From Acanthaster planci (taxonomy: Eukaryota; Echinodermata; Asteroidea; Valvatida; Acanthasteridae), in NCBI RefSeq assembly GCF_001949145.1, contig NW_019091412.1, positions 1,221,623 to 1,285,622 of the forward strand: a stretch of 64,000 nucleotides of DNA, written 5' to 3'. Below are positions 36,001 to 49,300 of this stretch, in pieces. The first letter of the stretch is position 1. Each line of letters starts with the position of its first letter. The position numbers and the translations under genes are program-made. The notes beneath the pieces were generated by a model that did no database searches, was not told where the DNA came from, and saw only the letters and a list, made by a program, of their open reading frames with translations.

Positions 36001-39000
36001 GGATAAAGACATCACTCAATTTCTTAAATTTGCTACAAGTGAACCTATTTTGAAGTTCTTCATTCTTCTAAGAAGAATCAATTATGAAGACAAGGTCTCA
36101 GTCCCAAGTTCTAGAACCTCCCCTGCAAGCAGGAGGTACTTACCTGCTTTGAAGACTGTTGCCAATCCTCTGGATGCAGCCGTCTCTCTGCTTCCTTTGT
36201 CCCCCTCGTGGTAAGCAAAAACACGCCCCTGATGGGTCCAGAAGTAGTCATGCGACCCAAAGAATTGGACGGGGAATTCCCCAACTTGGTGGTTCATTTC
36301 TTGGATATTGGTAGGAACATTGCGTGGATTGCAGACCTGGGCCGGCCACCATCTAAGAGAAATACAAGTTGACAAAAAAATCAGTTTCATTCCACTTAGA
36401 ATTGGAAATTTTGCTTCTGTGTTAGAAACTAGGATTTAAAGAAATCTTGAGGGGAAAACTGAGGTTTTCCAGGCAATTCAAGTGATTTTTCACTTTTGAA
36501 AACTTCTTTCAATTCAACCAAATAATGTAAACATGATGAAGTCTGACAAATATAAATTTAAGATCTTTAATTAAATACAAGGAAGCAATTTATTTGATAA
36601 TTTTTTTCACAAACCTGTAATTTCCAAGCTTGACCCAGATGATATCATTGTAACGAGGTCGTTTACCATTGCTACAGTCTCGGCAGTACCAGTTGCCTTC
36701 TGGTATTGATGAGATTCCAATGCAGGATGCATGGAAGGCAGCAGGACAGCTATCACAACAGATCAGATCACCACCTACAACAAAAATCAACATTCCAGTT
36801 AAGCCTCTCTTTTCTCAAATCTGCACTTCTGAAAACTGGAAGTGCAAACCAACAAAGTGTGCCAGTGGAGTTAAAGTTTTGTTCAGTAAAATATGTCTAG
36901 CAGCGAAGTACTGCTTGGTTTGCGGGAGATCCGTGCTTAGCTAAAGAAACTGCTGAATGTTTTCCGTGATATGGTACACGTCTAAGCACACATTAAAAAC
37001 AACCACTCACAAAATTTGTCAGAATTTTTCCACAAAGCAAACCTTTCTCATTGTCTCACCCAAAGATTGTATGGTTCAATGGAAACACTTACAATCCTAA
37101 CAGTCCCAAATCCTTCGTCTCTTAGTGGATTGAGGACTATAAGGGTTGATAAACAGCTGGCAAAAGAAAGACTGAACAAAACTTATTCCAATACTTACCT
37201 ACTGAACAGATGAAACACCAGCTGACACTAACTCTTGCATGATGTTTTTGAGTTTTAATTGGTTTAAAGTGATGACTACAAACTATAGAATTGGAGGCCA
37301 GAGTAATACTACCAGCCGCTATACAGCTATCACCAGCATGGAACGACGCAGGACAGCGAACACAACGTACCAAACGACCTGGAAACAATAACGTGACAAT
37401 GGTGACATGGCATACAATAACAAACCTTCCGAATCTTATATAATGTTCAGGGATTGGTGTATGTCCAGAATTGTGAAAGGTACAGGTTTTACAATTCTGA
37501 CTAGAAAGTCAAGGAATAACAGAATCTTTAATGCTGGAACCTTTGCACACTTACATAAATACTTACTGAAAAATGACTCATTTCAGTAGGTAACATGACT
37601 TGAACTACTTTGTTGTTCTTTTCCTTGAAGCAACCTTTCCACAGAAGTTGATTGGTAAGCCTTGTGCAATGAGCCAGACCAGTATTTCAAAACAGCAAGG
37701 TCATTTACAAACCATGTATGTGTGCGAGACCGTGCAGAGCTACAGTGTTAAGACAGACTTTACACACGAGTATGAATGACCTCAAATGCCCTTCATATTG
37801 GGCATGTGCTGTTGGAATACCAACCCAGCTCATTACTGCACCATCCCAACTCAAAAGGGATCTAAAATGTCCTCTCCTTTGTAATGCACCTGTGGCAATC
37901 CACAAGGTTTCAAGTAGACCTACCTTTACTGGCTTTGGGATTCTTGGGGTTATCAGCAAAGCAGGAGGTGCAGGTATGTAATGGACAGGTGAACCCACGG
38001 TTATCAATCCGAGTCCGAGAGAACTTTTTAACACAGTCTTCATGGTAGTACTTGCCACAGATACCTACATGGCAACGTTTGACAGTCTTGTCTCCCACCT
38101 TGCAGACGAAGCAGGAATGAACTCCTACCAATGTATAAACCAGGAAAGTCATTAGAGATTGTCAGAAGTTGAAGGTTTTTCTTTTATATCAATTGTTTAC
38201 AGTCAAACCTCATTCATAAGAGGTCTTTCGGACTTATCAGGAAATGTATTATCAGGAATGACAACCATGAAAAACGAAGGATTGTGACCTAAAAATGTCC
38301 TTCTTACAAACAGAATTTTGTATTAACAGTGCTCTTATTAACAAGGTTTGACTGTACTAGCATTTAATGAGTCATCCTCAAAGGAGCCCAAAAACAGTCC
38401 AGGTTTTTGGAAAGCACTCCCAATTTGTGAATGCCAACATGTCAGAATCCTGTTCGTTCCACCTACCTGATATGCACTCATCACATTTAAATGTCCCACT
38501 AGGCGTTGTTTGAAGTCCAATGCAATCTAGATGGAATGCCCCACAGCATCCTCCTTCACAAAGAAGCAGCTCTCCAAGACCCTCGCACACCTGACAAACA
38601 TTCTCCTTTTTGGCAGCACCAGCTCCTTTCTCCCTGGCAGCCCCATTGGTGCTGCTGGTCTGTGATGCATTGCTGGTGCTAGCTTGCTCATCTCCTGAGC
38701 TATGGCCTTGAAGGGACAGAATGGGTTGGGGCTTAGTTAGCATGCAGGAGGGGTATGCGGAGAAGTGGATCCAAAACCTTGTGGATTGGAACATGACCTC
38801 TACCAAACCCTAACCCTCCTCAATCCTTTAAAATCCTCTGGGTGGTTTTGGGAGGATCTTGGAGGATTGAGGAATGGCAAATAGTGTGGCTGATTGGGAA
38901 GAAAACATTGTGTCAACGTTGTGGGTTAGACCTTGTGTTATGTTCAGCCATGCATAAATTTATGCCTATGATAGTATATGTGAAATCCTCCATACTGCTC

Positions 39001-42000
39001 CAGGGTAACATTCACACTGCACCAACATGACAGGAATTGACAGATGATTTGGAAGGACTGAGGCAGTGGGCACCCTCAAAGCATATTCAAGACATATTTT
39101 TGAGGACTTTGAAGGATTGAGGCAGAACTCATTTCTTGTATTGGATAATTGGAGCATTTTGAAGGATTGAGGATGGTGCCTAGTAAAAACGCCTCGGGGG
39201 TTAAGATTACAAGGCCAGCTTAGCTGAATGGCCCATACTGAATAATCTCTGAGGAACCATGACCAATGATTTAGCAAAGAGTTTTGAATCACATGGCAGG
39301 ACACAGATGATGCATTATTGATGAGTCAATGTCTACAAAAACAAGTTTGAAAACGTATCTGCAGATGCACAAGAAACAAACAAGACAAAGACAGACCTAC
39401 ATGTAGGGTTCCTGTTGGTGAATAAGAATCACTCTTTTAAGAAACTTTAAGTGATTAACACTTGTTCAACTTTCAAAAGTATCAAATCCAACAGTCATTA
39501 CAGGATCCAGTAGGATGGTTCAACAAATTTCTGTAAATTGTTTAAATAAACATTCCTAATTTGGGTATGTTCAGACACAGCATATTACCCAAAACAGCTG
39601 GTTTGTGATTTTGTTGGTCCTTCCAATGTATTCCATTTGTGAAGCCAAGAAACACAACAGACTTGAGTGTAGCTGCAGCTATCTTTCTTTTACTCCGAGT
39701 CAGAACTACACGCAGCATTGATATTAATCTAGCCTATATGCCACATGATTTACAACCTGTTTGTATTTAGTATTGGCCATGGGAGAGGGGGTTTCTGAAT
39801 TGCAACCCCCCCCCCCCCGATTCTACATTTACATTTCAGGTTTATCCCTGTGTTTAGTTTGACTGTAATTCAGCAAACATAATCCACAAAACAAACCTCA
39901 AACTTTCTATCACTGACAAGATACTCATCAGTGTTGGCAATGAGTCAATATCACATATTGACTTTTGATTTCAACTTGGAGAGCATTCACACGTGGAGTT
40001 TTCGGCCAGAATGCAGCTCTATATAGGCCAAATCAATATCCAGTTCATTCAGTAGACAGAGAACTTGGTCAACAAAATCAGCTTGATAAATTATATTGAA
40101 TCACAACACATTCACTGCAGATTCTGATACATTTCAATAGGTTTTGTCCTCCCACACAGATCAAGCTCTTAATCTGCAATCATCCAACCAGATTACCAGC
40201 TTTTGTGAAACAGGTCAAGTTCTGAAATATGAACGAAGACTGTGTGGAGATGAGAGTACACATACAGTTGCAAACTTAACAAGGAGTCATAAAGTGGCAA
40301 ATATATGTATATAATCAACAGGTGCACAAATCAATGATGCGTTCAATATACCTAAACTTCATGACACCAATTTGGATTTTCATAAAAACCACCACTGTTA
40401 CCATGGCAATTCAACAAAATATATCAAAATACAATGATGGCTCATTTTGATATATTGAAACTGTCTGAACATACCCATAAGTACATCTAAATTTTCACAG
40501 CAACAGGAACCCTGTTCATGAGAAACACTACAGATTAAAAGTTTTTGAACAAAACATATCCATGCATGACGGTTAGCACAACACCCATGCCCATGCAAAA
40601 TAAGACGTGAAAAACAAATCTTAATTCATACAACAAATCTTTCATTTACAAGCTGGTCGAGAGACAAAAGAATGTGAAACTGCTGTATTCATAAAAGGGT
40701 TGATTTTCTGTGTTCTTGTAATCATTTAATCAGAATTCTTGAATTTATCAGATCCTTATTCACAGTGTAAAAATGGCACTACGTTGTACGGACCAAGTAT
40801 CGAACTAAGATTTCATGTAATGTACAGCTAAAAATACTGAATGCAGAAGCCATGTTCTCGTTACTTTTGCTTCCAATTTCTTTCATCACCCAAAATACAT
40901 CCCAAGAAAGTCAAAGCCAATTTTTCTATTTACAAGTATGTATGTATAAAACACCCTGCCTTTCTTTCCCACAAATCTTGCCATACACTCTTGCTGAATC
41001 CTCCAAATAAATTGCAATGTGCCGTCTTAAACGGTGCTAAATTAGAGATATCATTCACAATCCAATAATTCTGAAGCATATACAATGGTAACCAAAGCCA
41101 AAGTTTGAAAACTACAATTATTAACAGGGAATTCACACATTTGTTTTACAGCTAACAACAACATTTCATTAGAAAAAGACTTAATTAAATGCCACGAAGC
41201 ACAAATGCATGGATATCTTGTAATTGAAACGTCGCATTTGATACACAAAAGGTCTTTTCTGATATTAAACTGTCATTGAACCATTCAGGTCAAAATTGTA
41301 GACTGAAGTAGGCAAGTTTTGATCCTGATTTCTTTAATGGAAGCTGAGAATTATACGAAGACCTAATGCGAAGAATTAATTGCATGATTAAATGCATCAA
41401 CACTACAGTTTTTATAAAATTTAAATAATTTCTGTCAAAAATAGGGATTTTTGTCAACTTCAGATTTCTTTTTCAACAGTAACAAAACATGGCAAGCACT
41501 AATCCTTAATATACACCACTATATCCATCAAAAAATGTATTGAAAATACACATGTACGATTTGAAATTGCCTACACAAAGCAAAACCTTATAAAACAAAA
41601 TAATCTGTCTTCTCAAATTAATTCTACTTTCAAATCTGGTAAACATGCATTTTTAAATATTAATTCTGAGCAACCTACAACATGTCTTATTAATTTGTGG
41701 AATTTCTTCTCAGCAAGAACATGACAGAATAGCAGAATAATCAATCTGTTTGCTACCATAACAACAATCTTTAAAAAAAATGCTTTTTTTAACTTGGATT
41801 CTTGAGCAACTACATTCTCCAAGGTCAATGCTGCGATAACCTTGGAAACATTGAAGATTGCATCAACGCGAACAAATTGGGTGGTCTTTTTCAACCTTGG
41901 TGGGTGGTAATGCCAAACTATAACTATGGCTGATAAACATTCTTAATGTTAATGTCTGCTGTATGCAGTCTGCAGGATGAGAGATACACCCATCGCACAG

Positions 42001-45000
42001 TGATATGCACAGCACCCAATACATCCAAGTATTGTACAAGTACTTCATTTCTTTGGAGGAAAAACTGTTTTGTCAATTCCAAAAATCTGTGCATATAAAA
42101 ATACACAAACATGTATATGAATTAAGTTCCTCTGAAAATTTCTGCCGCTTATAAATGGGAAAAGATCTAAAAAAATGTACACTGCTCCATAAGCTTATCT
42201 ATATATAAAGAACAGGTAAACTATTTCTCTTGGAAAACCTACATCATCATGTTCCCAATTAACTACTTCAAATTTCTTTTGATGAAAATGCTCATGAAAT
42301 AAAACTTCAACATTTATGTCACGAAATAAACCTTATTCAATGTTTTTGCCCCGTTTGAAGTAGCACACTCCTCCTCATCCAAAATGAACCCTTTTCATTC
42401 CCAGGTAGACAAAGTCCATGCTTTTTCTATGATTTCTGATCTAGCCGAGGTATTCTGTAGAGATCATTAATTCCTGGAATGCAGACTGCACTGAAGTATT
42501 TGTCAGCCATCAAGCCAAGTCTTCCTCTTCGTCCAGTGGAAACCTCAACTAACTTTGCTTTAACACACTCATGTCTTTTACTTTCAGCAACTACACTTTC
42601 ACTTGGATTTACCCCTGTATGCGTGAACAATTCTCTTACATGAGGGGGATTCACAACTCTTGGAGTTAAGAACTGTTACAAACCATCAAGAGTCAATGAA
42701 TAACCAATATTAGTTCTAACAAAACTAGAAAGTACATCCGAAAATGCAAGAATACGTTGACAAATCCAAATGTAAGAACATTTTCTTTTCCTCTCTTCCA
42801 GCTTATAAATACTGAAATGTATTGCTAAGGCGCATGGGTGTTGTGCATACCTGAACCATAGAACAGACACCAACTTTGCCTAGTAAAGCAATCTTACAAA
42901 ATACACATACTAGCCTGAGAAACTGAAATACTAACTACAAAACCTGTTTGTGCAAATGATACACAAAATGAAACCATGAAAAGTGTTAAGAAAATACTGT
43001 GCAACAATATTAAGATGTACAACACTTTGACAGTATGCCGCCAAGCACAGCTCATGACAGCAACCTGCACAGCTGAGGGAATTCTACAAACCCAAGACAA
43101 AAACCTAAAGGTTCCAAAATAAGGAAAATTGATCCAGAACCTACAATGTATATTATATTTAGACCAAGCAAAAAAAGAAAAATAACTCAGAATGCACATG
43201 TTAACAAAACACTCAAAAATCTAAAAAGGTTTCCCTACTGACATTTTTTTTAATATGAGGCAATGGATGGCAAGAGATCTTAAGCTCCTTTGAAAGTTGA
43301 AGTAACTGCAAAAACTGGGGCTGGCTATTTTATTTTTTTAAAACAAGTGGGTAATTTCTTAACTGGAATTACGTGATCGAACTCAAATTACAAAGTTTAC
43401 GTGTTCTTGATTTGAAAAATAAAATCAACAACAGTGAATTAATTTAAGAAGAAACTGCATGCCAGTTTTGTGAATAAATCTTTCTCTTACTGTCCAAAAA
43501 AATTTCCATACAGCATCTTAACTCTGATCGAGATGCTGCAAACAGCATATTTACATTTTGAAAATCTGGAAACCAAATTTCATCATTTCCTTTAAAGTTT
43601 CCTTTGCATGGACCTTAAAAATCTCAATTGATATCACAATTTATGAAACATTCAACATAAAATGAGAAATGTCAATGAAGTACCCTGAGGTTGTAAAAGA
43701 GCAACGTCCCATCATGTCACCTTCCAGACAACTTTTAGGCAAACTGTGTTTGCATCTTGCAAATGCCGCACTAATTCCGATTTATTGTGATGGTAGATTG
43801 GCAGAGTTTTGTTATTCTTTGCAAGAAAATTTGCTTTCTAAACATTCCTTGCCATTACGATAGCCTAGCCAGGAAAGTTACGAAAAGATAAAGAGTCATT
43901 ACCACTGATGCTGAAGGGAACTCCATTGGTGTTATCGGGACCATCCACAGCTGATTCAATGGCGCCAGTAATCAGGTCTGTATCAATGATCAAGCCTGGT
44001 TCATCCTCCTGCATCTCAGCAAAATCTTTAGACATCTGGGTGGGATTCCAATCAAGCAAAAGCTTAGGATTGTTAACAGCTGGTAGAATGGTTAGACTGG
44101 GTTAGACGGTTACAAATGAAAAGGACTCACACAATGCACTCCGCTTCATGGGACTTCTGAAGAATGTTTGTTCTTAAGTTTACTTCAGAATGCACAGCAT
44201 AGTCTAACTTTACTTCCATATGCCTGCCGAAACATTTCGAATGTGGGTCAACTATAATTCTATGGGTACATCTTTTTCATTGAAAAACTGACATTGCACC
44301 AAGGATGACATTCATTTAGCTTTTGTCATCGATGGCATCGTGCCCATCACAAGTAAAACCTTGTAACAGTGGTGGGAAATAAATAGTCTGAAATGTCCGA
44401 GTTAACACGATCTTCATGAATCTCATGTCTGAGTGCATACCTCAGTTGCAATAGCCTCCCCTCCAGTCTTAACTGGTTTCACTGGTACTCTGTTCAGGAC
44501 TGGGTCTCCATTGGTCAGATGCTTGGTTTTACGTCCTCGTCTCCTCTTTTTTACTGAGGCATCTATCTCTTTGCCATCAGGGGTTGGAGTGACAGCAAGA
44601 GTATTGGTTGATCTGCTTCGTTTGTTCTCGGACTCTTCATCATTTAACTGCGAATAAATCAAGCAAAAACGAGTAAAACTTGTAAAATATGCTATTCAAA
44701 AAATGATTGGAATGGTATTTATTATAATACCCTCATTTTACTTTCAATGTGTAAAAAACATCCAAGAAGTCACTTTCTACAAACTAAAAAAAAAACTCCT
44801 TTGGATCAAGTCTTCAGGATTCAACCATGTTACAAAACCACTTACTTTCAGAGACTTTGTCATCTTTGGGGAGAAGCCAAGGTTATCTAAGTCAGCTTCT
44901 TGGAGTTTCTTGGATGGTTTAGTCTCCCTGCGAGATCGCTTTACAACCACATCCAATTCAGGACTCTGATCTTGTACCTTACGCTTCCTTGCTGTAAACA

Positions 45001-47453
45001 GAGACAAAATGCCAGAAAGTGATAGACTGACAAAATAACATAAGGATTAGGCTTGATTTATTGATGGATTCCATTTGGTCAGGTTTTCCATTCGGCATGT
45101 TAATGGTCAATGTTACCTCGTCTTGGAGTAGCTGGAGTTGCCCTTGCTGGACTGGTGCCATACTTGGCTTTTTCCTCCTCTGTCATTTCTTCCCATTTGT
45201 CTTCAAGTAAAGCATTTATTTCCACCTTACTCTTATCGGGATGCTGTGATGTCAACTCCTCCGTATGCTTGCTACAGAATGCAAGGTACTGAAATGACTT
45301 ACGACCACGCTTCCTCTTTGTTCTGGGTGAGTCCTTAACAGGGGAAGTCTTTGCTCTGTCACTGGATTTCCTCTTCTGGTATTTTCTTTTAGTCCGAGGC
45401 ACTGGGAGTATGGGATTGTCATCATCAGATGGTGGGTTTCCTGTGGGATCATGTCTGTCTGGAGTTGATATGGAAGCAGTACTGGATTGAGTTAGATCTT
45501 GGCTTGACACTTTAGTTGTAGCTGCAGCAGCTTCACTGTCTTGCTGTTTTTTATAAGCCCGTTTTGCCTTCATTTTAGGAGAATCACCTAGTGACACTAT
45601 GTCGATCTGTTCTCCTGATAGGCTTCCGGTTGCCGACTTTGGGATCTCATACTTAAAGGTAAACTTGAGTTTCCGTTCATGTCTGCTCATGGGTAATGCT
45701 TTTTCACATTCCACCACGGATGTTTCCCAAGCAGATTTCCGGCTAGGCTTCAAGGCTAGTTTAGCCATCATTCTAGTACGATCCTTTCGTTTGACTTTAG
45801 CTACCAGTTCTTGGACTAGTTGGTCATACTGACTACGGCCTATGAATTTGCGCATACTGCAGCCACTAACCCAGCCTCTCTCTGGAACTTCTCCAAAGAA
45901 CTGAACGTGGTACATGCGGTAACTCTTCCCATAGGCTCCTGTAAATAGTCAAAGTTAATAAAAATGCATGAAAGTAACATAAAAACAACTCTGAATACAG
46001 TTATCCTCCATTGTACACCATTGTTTGTATTGACGTAACTGATGAAGCAAAAATTCACTCAAACCTCAATAACTGAATCAATGACTGGGTCAGAACATGC
46101 CAAGCACTGATTTAGAAAGTAAATAAACCTTTTTTAATTTATTTCAATTTGGAACTAACCTTTCATTCTGGTGTAAATGCCTAAGTTTGGGTCATATGCC
46201 ACCATGCAGGGCCACCATGGATGTCCTGTCACTTTTGACCAAACAAGGTCACCCACAAGCCATTCACATGGCTTCTCATCAAAGGAAGTTGGCGGCGGAT
46301 TTGCTTGCAGTGTTGGTTTGGGTAAAACAGCAGCCTTTCCAACTTTGAAGTTCTCTCTCTTTTGGGCAACTGTCTTTGGCTTTGATGGAGTGGGACTGGG
46401 TTGGTCTCTTGAATGGGTGTCAGGGCCGGGGTCAGACTGAGTTTGTTCTTCCTCTTTAGACATCTCACTGCCACTCCCAACGGCATCTGTCTTTTCATTT
46501 GCTTCCTTTCCAGCAAGACTTGATGTTAATCGTGGCCGCCCCTTATCAAATGTCTTCTTGATTGTCAGTTTTATTTCTGGAGAGCCAGGGGGCACGTCAG
46601 AGGTTTCTGAGGGTGCTGAATCTGATGGTGGGGTAGGCATTACCGATGATGGGTCCTTGCTCGGCTGAATCTGACTGGGAGGTGTGCTTGGTTTCTGAGG
46701 CGGGTTCATTTGGGAGTTTGGTGGTTGTAGTGAGGCATTCTCTACAACTGGTGGCTGGTAGATTGAGCTTGGTGGTTGAGTCTGTGACATAGGTTGAGGT
46801 TGGTAAGGTTGCGGTTGGTTGGGAGGTGGAACTGGAAGCACCTGCGGTTGTGGTTGTATGGGCATCTGTGGCTTAGCAACTGGCATCTGAGGTTGTTGAA
46901 GCGCAGTGTTTTGGTCTTGTTGGTAGGGCTGTTGGTACATGTACTTCTGGGGAGAAGAGTGTGGCTGTGATTGCTGATATGGCATGTGTGGTTGGATGTA
47001 CGACTGCTGCTGCATAGTGTGCATTGGGGCATTATATGACTGGTATGATGACTGTGGATAGAACTGTTGTGAGTATGACTGTGAATACGTTGACTGTCCG
47101 AAGCTCTGCTGGGGATATTGCTGGTACATTGACTGCTGAGACACCATGGGTTCTTGTGACCTCATGGGTTGTGCTATTTTATGGTAGGGTGGTCCTGGCA
47201 CCGGATTGATTGGAATATGAGAGTAGGACTGCGAACTTCCAGGGTAACCAGCCACTGAGGCCATACCTTGCATGGCAGGCGATCCATATGATCCCTGGCC
47301 AACTGACGAATCATTGTTTGTCGGGTACAGGGGTGGAGGCTGGGGGAGAATGTTCCGCTGGTCACTGGGATTCATGGCGTCTGAAGGTTTGTGAGTGAGA
47401 TCATTGAAGGATCCCTCCTCTGCAGTGGTCTCCTGGGAATGTGTTGTGCCCAT
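33088..47453 (-). CDS. NSD2: NSD-family histone H3K36 methyltransferase (NSD1/2/3 type)
   Basis: Nuclear H3K36 methylase; the symbol marks the nearest vertebrate type, chosen for its HMG box. Minus exons: 47453-46160, 45938-45117, 44991-44846, 44647-44441, 44062 (or 44079)-43903, 38706-38467, 38124-37924, 37378-37199, 36774-36615, 36352-36144, 35983-35871, 35603-35334, 35204-34946, 34688-34582, 34307-34091 and 33824-33088; about 1,770 residues. In order: Pro/Gln-rich N-terminus with [14 protein letters not shown]1 ([15 protein letters not shown]); HMG-like box (about 645-695); basic linker; PHD1 ([20 protein letters not shown]); PHD2-4; PWWP2 ([15 protein letters not shown]); AWS ([12 protein letters not shown]); SET ([34 protein letters not shown]); post-SET; PHD5/C5HCH; a long Lys/Glu-rich tail. 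The SET motif reads NHCC where vertebrate NSDs have NHSC. The junction between 44441 and 44079 is uncertain: exon 4 leaves phase 0, which fits an acceptor at 44062 but not the better-looking one at 44079. A 26-nt exon candidate (44156-44131) has matching exit phase only for the latter. Confidence 0.95.
38200..38354. repeat. Tc1/mariner-type MITE in NSD intron
   Basis: Ends are CAGTCAAACCTCATTCATAAG and, as reverse complement, CAGTCAAACCTTGTTAATAAG. Each is flanked by TA (38198-38199 and 38355-38356), the target site of Tc1/mariner elements. The element is 155 bp with no reading frame. The CAGTCAAACCT terminus is of the pogo/Tigger-like kind; that subgroup is inference. Confidence 0.8.
38815..39176. 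repeat. Degenerate GAAGGATTGAGG repeat units
   Basis: Units resembling ATTTTGAAGGATTGAGGNNG occur at about 38851, 39045, 39103 and 39155, and once inverted at about 38818 (CTCCTCAATCCTTTAAAAT). The last three are spaced 58 and 52 bp apart. No reading frame or target duplication is evident. Confidence 0.55.
42427..42672 (-). CDS. Candidate alternative 3'-terminal exon of NSD (short SET-less isoform)
   Basis: On the minus strand an acceptor (GTTTGTAACAG|TTC) opens an 81-codon frame to TAG at 42429-42427, with varied, coding-like composition: [16 protein letters not shown], then [18 protein letters not shown], then [17 protein letters not shown], ending RIPRLDQKS. Entry is in phase 0, the exit phase of the NSD exons ending at 44846 and 44441, so either could splice to it in frame. 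The product would keep the EIKLTI motif, PWWP1 and HMG box but lose all PHD fingers and SET. Vertebrate NSD3 and NSD2 genes make comparable short forms. I recognise no domain in the exon; it could still be a chance open frame. Confidence 0.4.
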   Translation of the reverse strand, partial: FLTPRVVNPPHVRELFTHTGVNPSESVVAESKRHECVKAKLVEVSTGRRGRLGLMADKYFSAVCIPGINDLYRIPRLDQKS

Positions 47454-49300
47454 ACAAAGGGCTTGGACCTTCTGGTGTAATCAGACTTACTGAAAAAGAA
47501 AATTAATGCTGCACGTTAAAACAAGAAATGCATCCATGTCATACACTTCAGATCCAAGACAAAGATGAAGGAATTCGGTGGTCAAAAAGGTAATTGCAGC
47601 CCACTGCACACAAAAATAATTTCAAACAAATAGATTTGGCATTTTTGTTGTACATGTAGACATCTAGGATTTTTACAAGCTTGATATTTGGTTTTGGAGT
47701 TGTTATGCAGTGCGCAAACAGCAAGGCATACAAAACATGTCCCCAGTCTATTTTTATTTTTTTTTGTAAAAGAGGTTGAGAACCATCAAACTAAAAGAAA
47801 TAATCTGGTAATACACCAAGTAAAAAAAGTATGAGGGTTTTGGAAAGAAAAAGGGTTGCAGGCCTTTTCATTTATTTTCAAGATGGCCGCGACTATTTTC
47901 GAATTTTTAATGGCAATAATTGCAGGGTTGGTGTTTCCCTTAATAATAAGAACAGATGAAAAAGTGAAAGAGATACGTTGCATGGGAAAACTGATCACAT
48001 TCACAGTGCATTTTAGAAAAACTGTAGTGTAGTTTCAAAGCGTCCATGTGTATTACTGCACAATTTGCAACCACAGCTAACTGTCCATGATCAGACATGG
48101 ACATACATGTACGAAAAACATGTTTGGAGACTGCACTGTCAAATGCATAATGTGGAAAGTCTCAACTGAAAAGTTTTTTCCTACAGACTGGTGAACATTT
48201 TTCAAGAGGCTAAAATGAAAAAATTAAAAAAAAAAATTTGGGTGATCTCCAAAGAGAAGTGGGCAAGGAAAGTAAGGCCATTAAAAATTAAGTTTTAAGT
48301 TCACAGCACCCGCCCCAATTTTTTTTATATATACAGGTATTTAAGCATGTTTTTTCTCTCTCCAAAAATGTATATTCCGGGAATATTCCTCACCATAGCA
48401 ACAGGCATAGTCATAGTTGCACAGAATTCATGAAAAAAGCAAAATGTTGTGTGCGCAAAAGTTCAAACTACATGTAAGTAGCTCCTAATGTATGATACAT
48501 CATTACATGCGCATTAGTGAGCACGCTAGCTCCCAGACAAACATGCCAGTCCCAATTTATGATGATCAATTTATGAAATACATATTCCCCTCCCAATCAA
48601 TTTTGTTCCAGACAGTGATGTAGACATGGTAAACCTTATAAAAAAATGAAATTTAAACGGCCTGAACCAGAAATTTTATTTTACTTTGCCACACATGCCA
48701 CTTACGAGAATACACTACAGTCAGGCATGTCAGGTGACAGTAATCAAAACTGTCACTACACAAACTAAAAACAAAAAAAGAATGCTGGTCTGCAAATTAC
48801 ATGTACATGGCAACTACAGCCTAAGTACCATGATGCAGCTAGGCCATGGTGCTAGGCCTACATAATTACTCACACCGTTATTTGACGCATTGAAGTCACA
48901 CTCACCTGCTCACCAAAATGTGCGAAACATGCCAAATAAAATACAACCAAATAGAATGAACCTATATTAAAGCTACAATGGCACTGACAAACAAAACCAA
49001 GACGAACCGAAAATATTCTTTTGCTTGAAAATGCCAAACTTGCACATGTGAAGGGCCGCCCTATGCTACACGTTTTATATTTTTGTAGACTACTTCATAT
49101 TGGCATTGGGAAGCCATTTCTGAAATTTTTGAACATGTGAAAAATTATTTGTATAACACCTTTAAAATGAACCCCATGTCTCAAAATGACTGAAATTGAA
49201 CGCTACGACATTTTTCTATTATTAATTAGATCTGTGAAATCAATTTGATGGTTCAACATCAGCAAAATCGAACCTTTAAGGACTGACTTTCACGGCTTCT
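47454..49300 (-). other. NSD 5'UTR region and first intron
   Basis: The coding exon begins after an acceptor at about 47490 (TTTTCTTTTTCAG|TAAGTC), so upstream non-coding exon(s) exist. A strong minus-strand donor (GAGCAG|GTGAGTG, exon side ending at 48906) marks a likely first or second non-coding exon. A YY1-like CAAGATGGCCGCGAC lies at 47879-47893. No coding frame is supported. Confidence 0.4.

Larger units (their letters stand above)
38707..43902 (-). other. Large (5.2 kb) NSD intron
   Basis: Separates the PWWP1/HMG-coding half from the PHD/SET half of the gene. It contains the GGATTGAGG repeats (38815-39176), a C13 tract (39806-39818) and a candidate alternative terminal exon (42427-42672). 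The rest shows no supported feature. Very small exons within it cannot be excluded. Confidence 0.6.

Noticed and set aside
42894-43199. 101-codon hydrophobic minus-strand frame in the NSD intron
   Set aside because: Phe/Ile/Val-rich composition follows from AT-rich DNA; no splice sites or homology seen.
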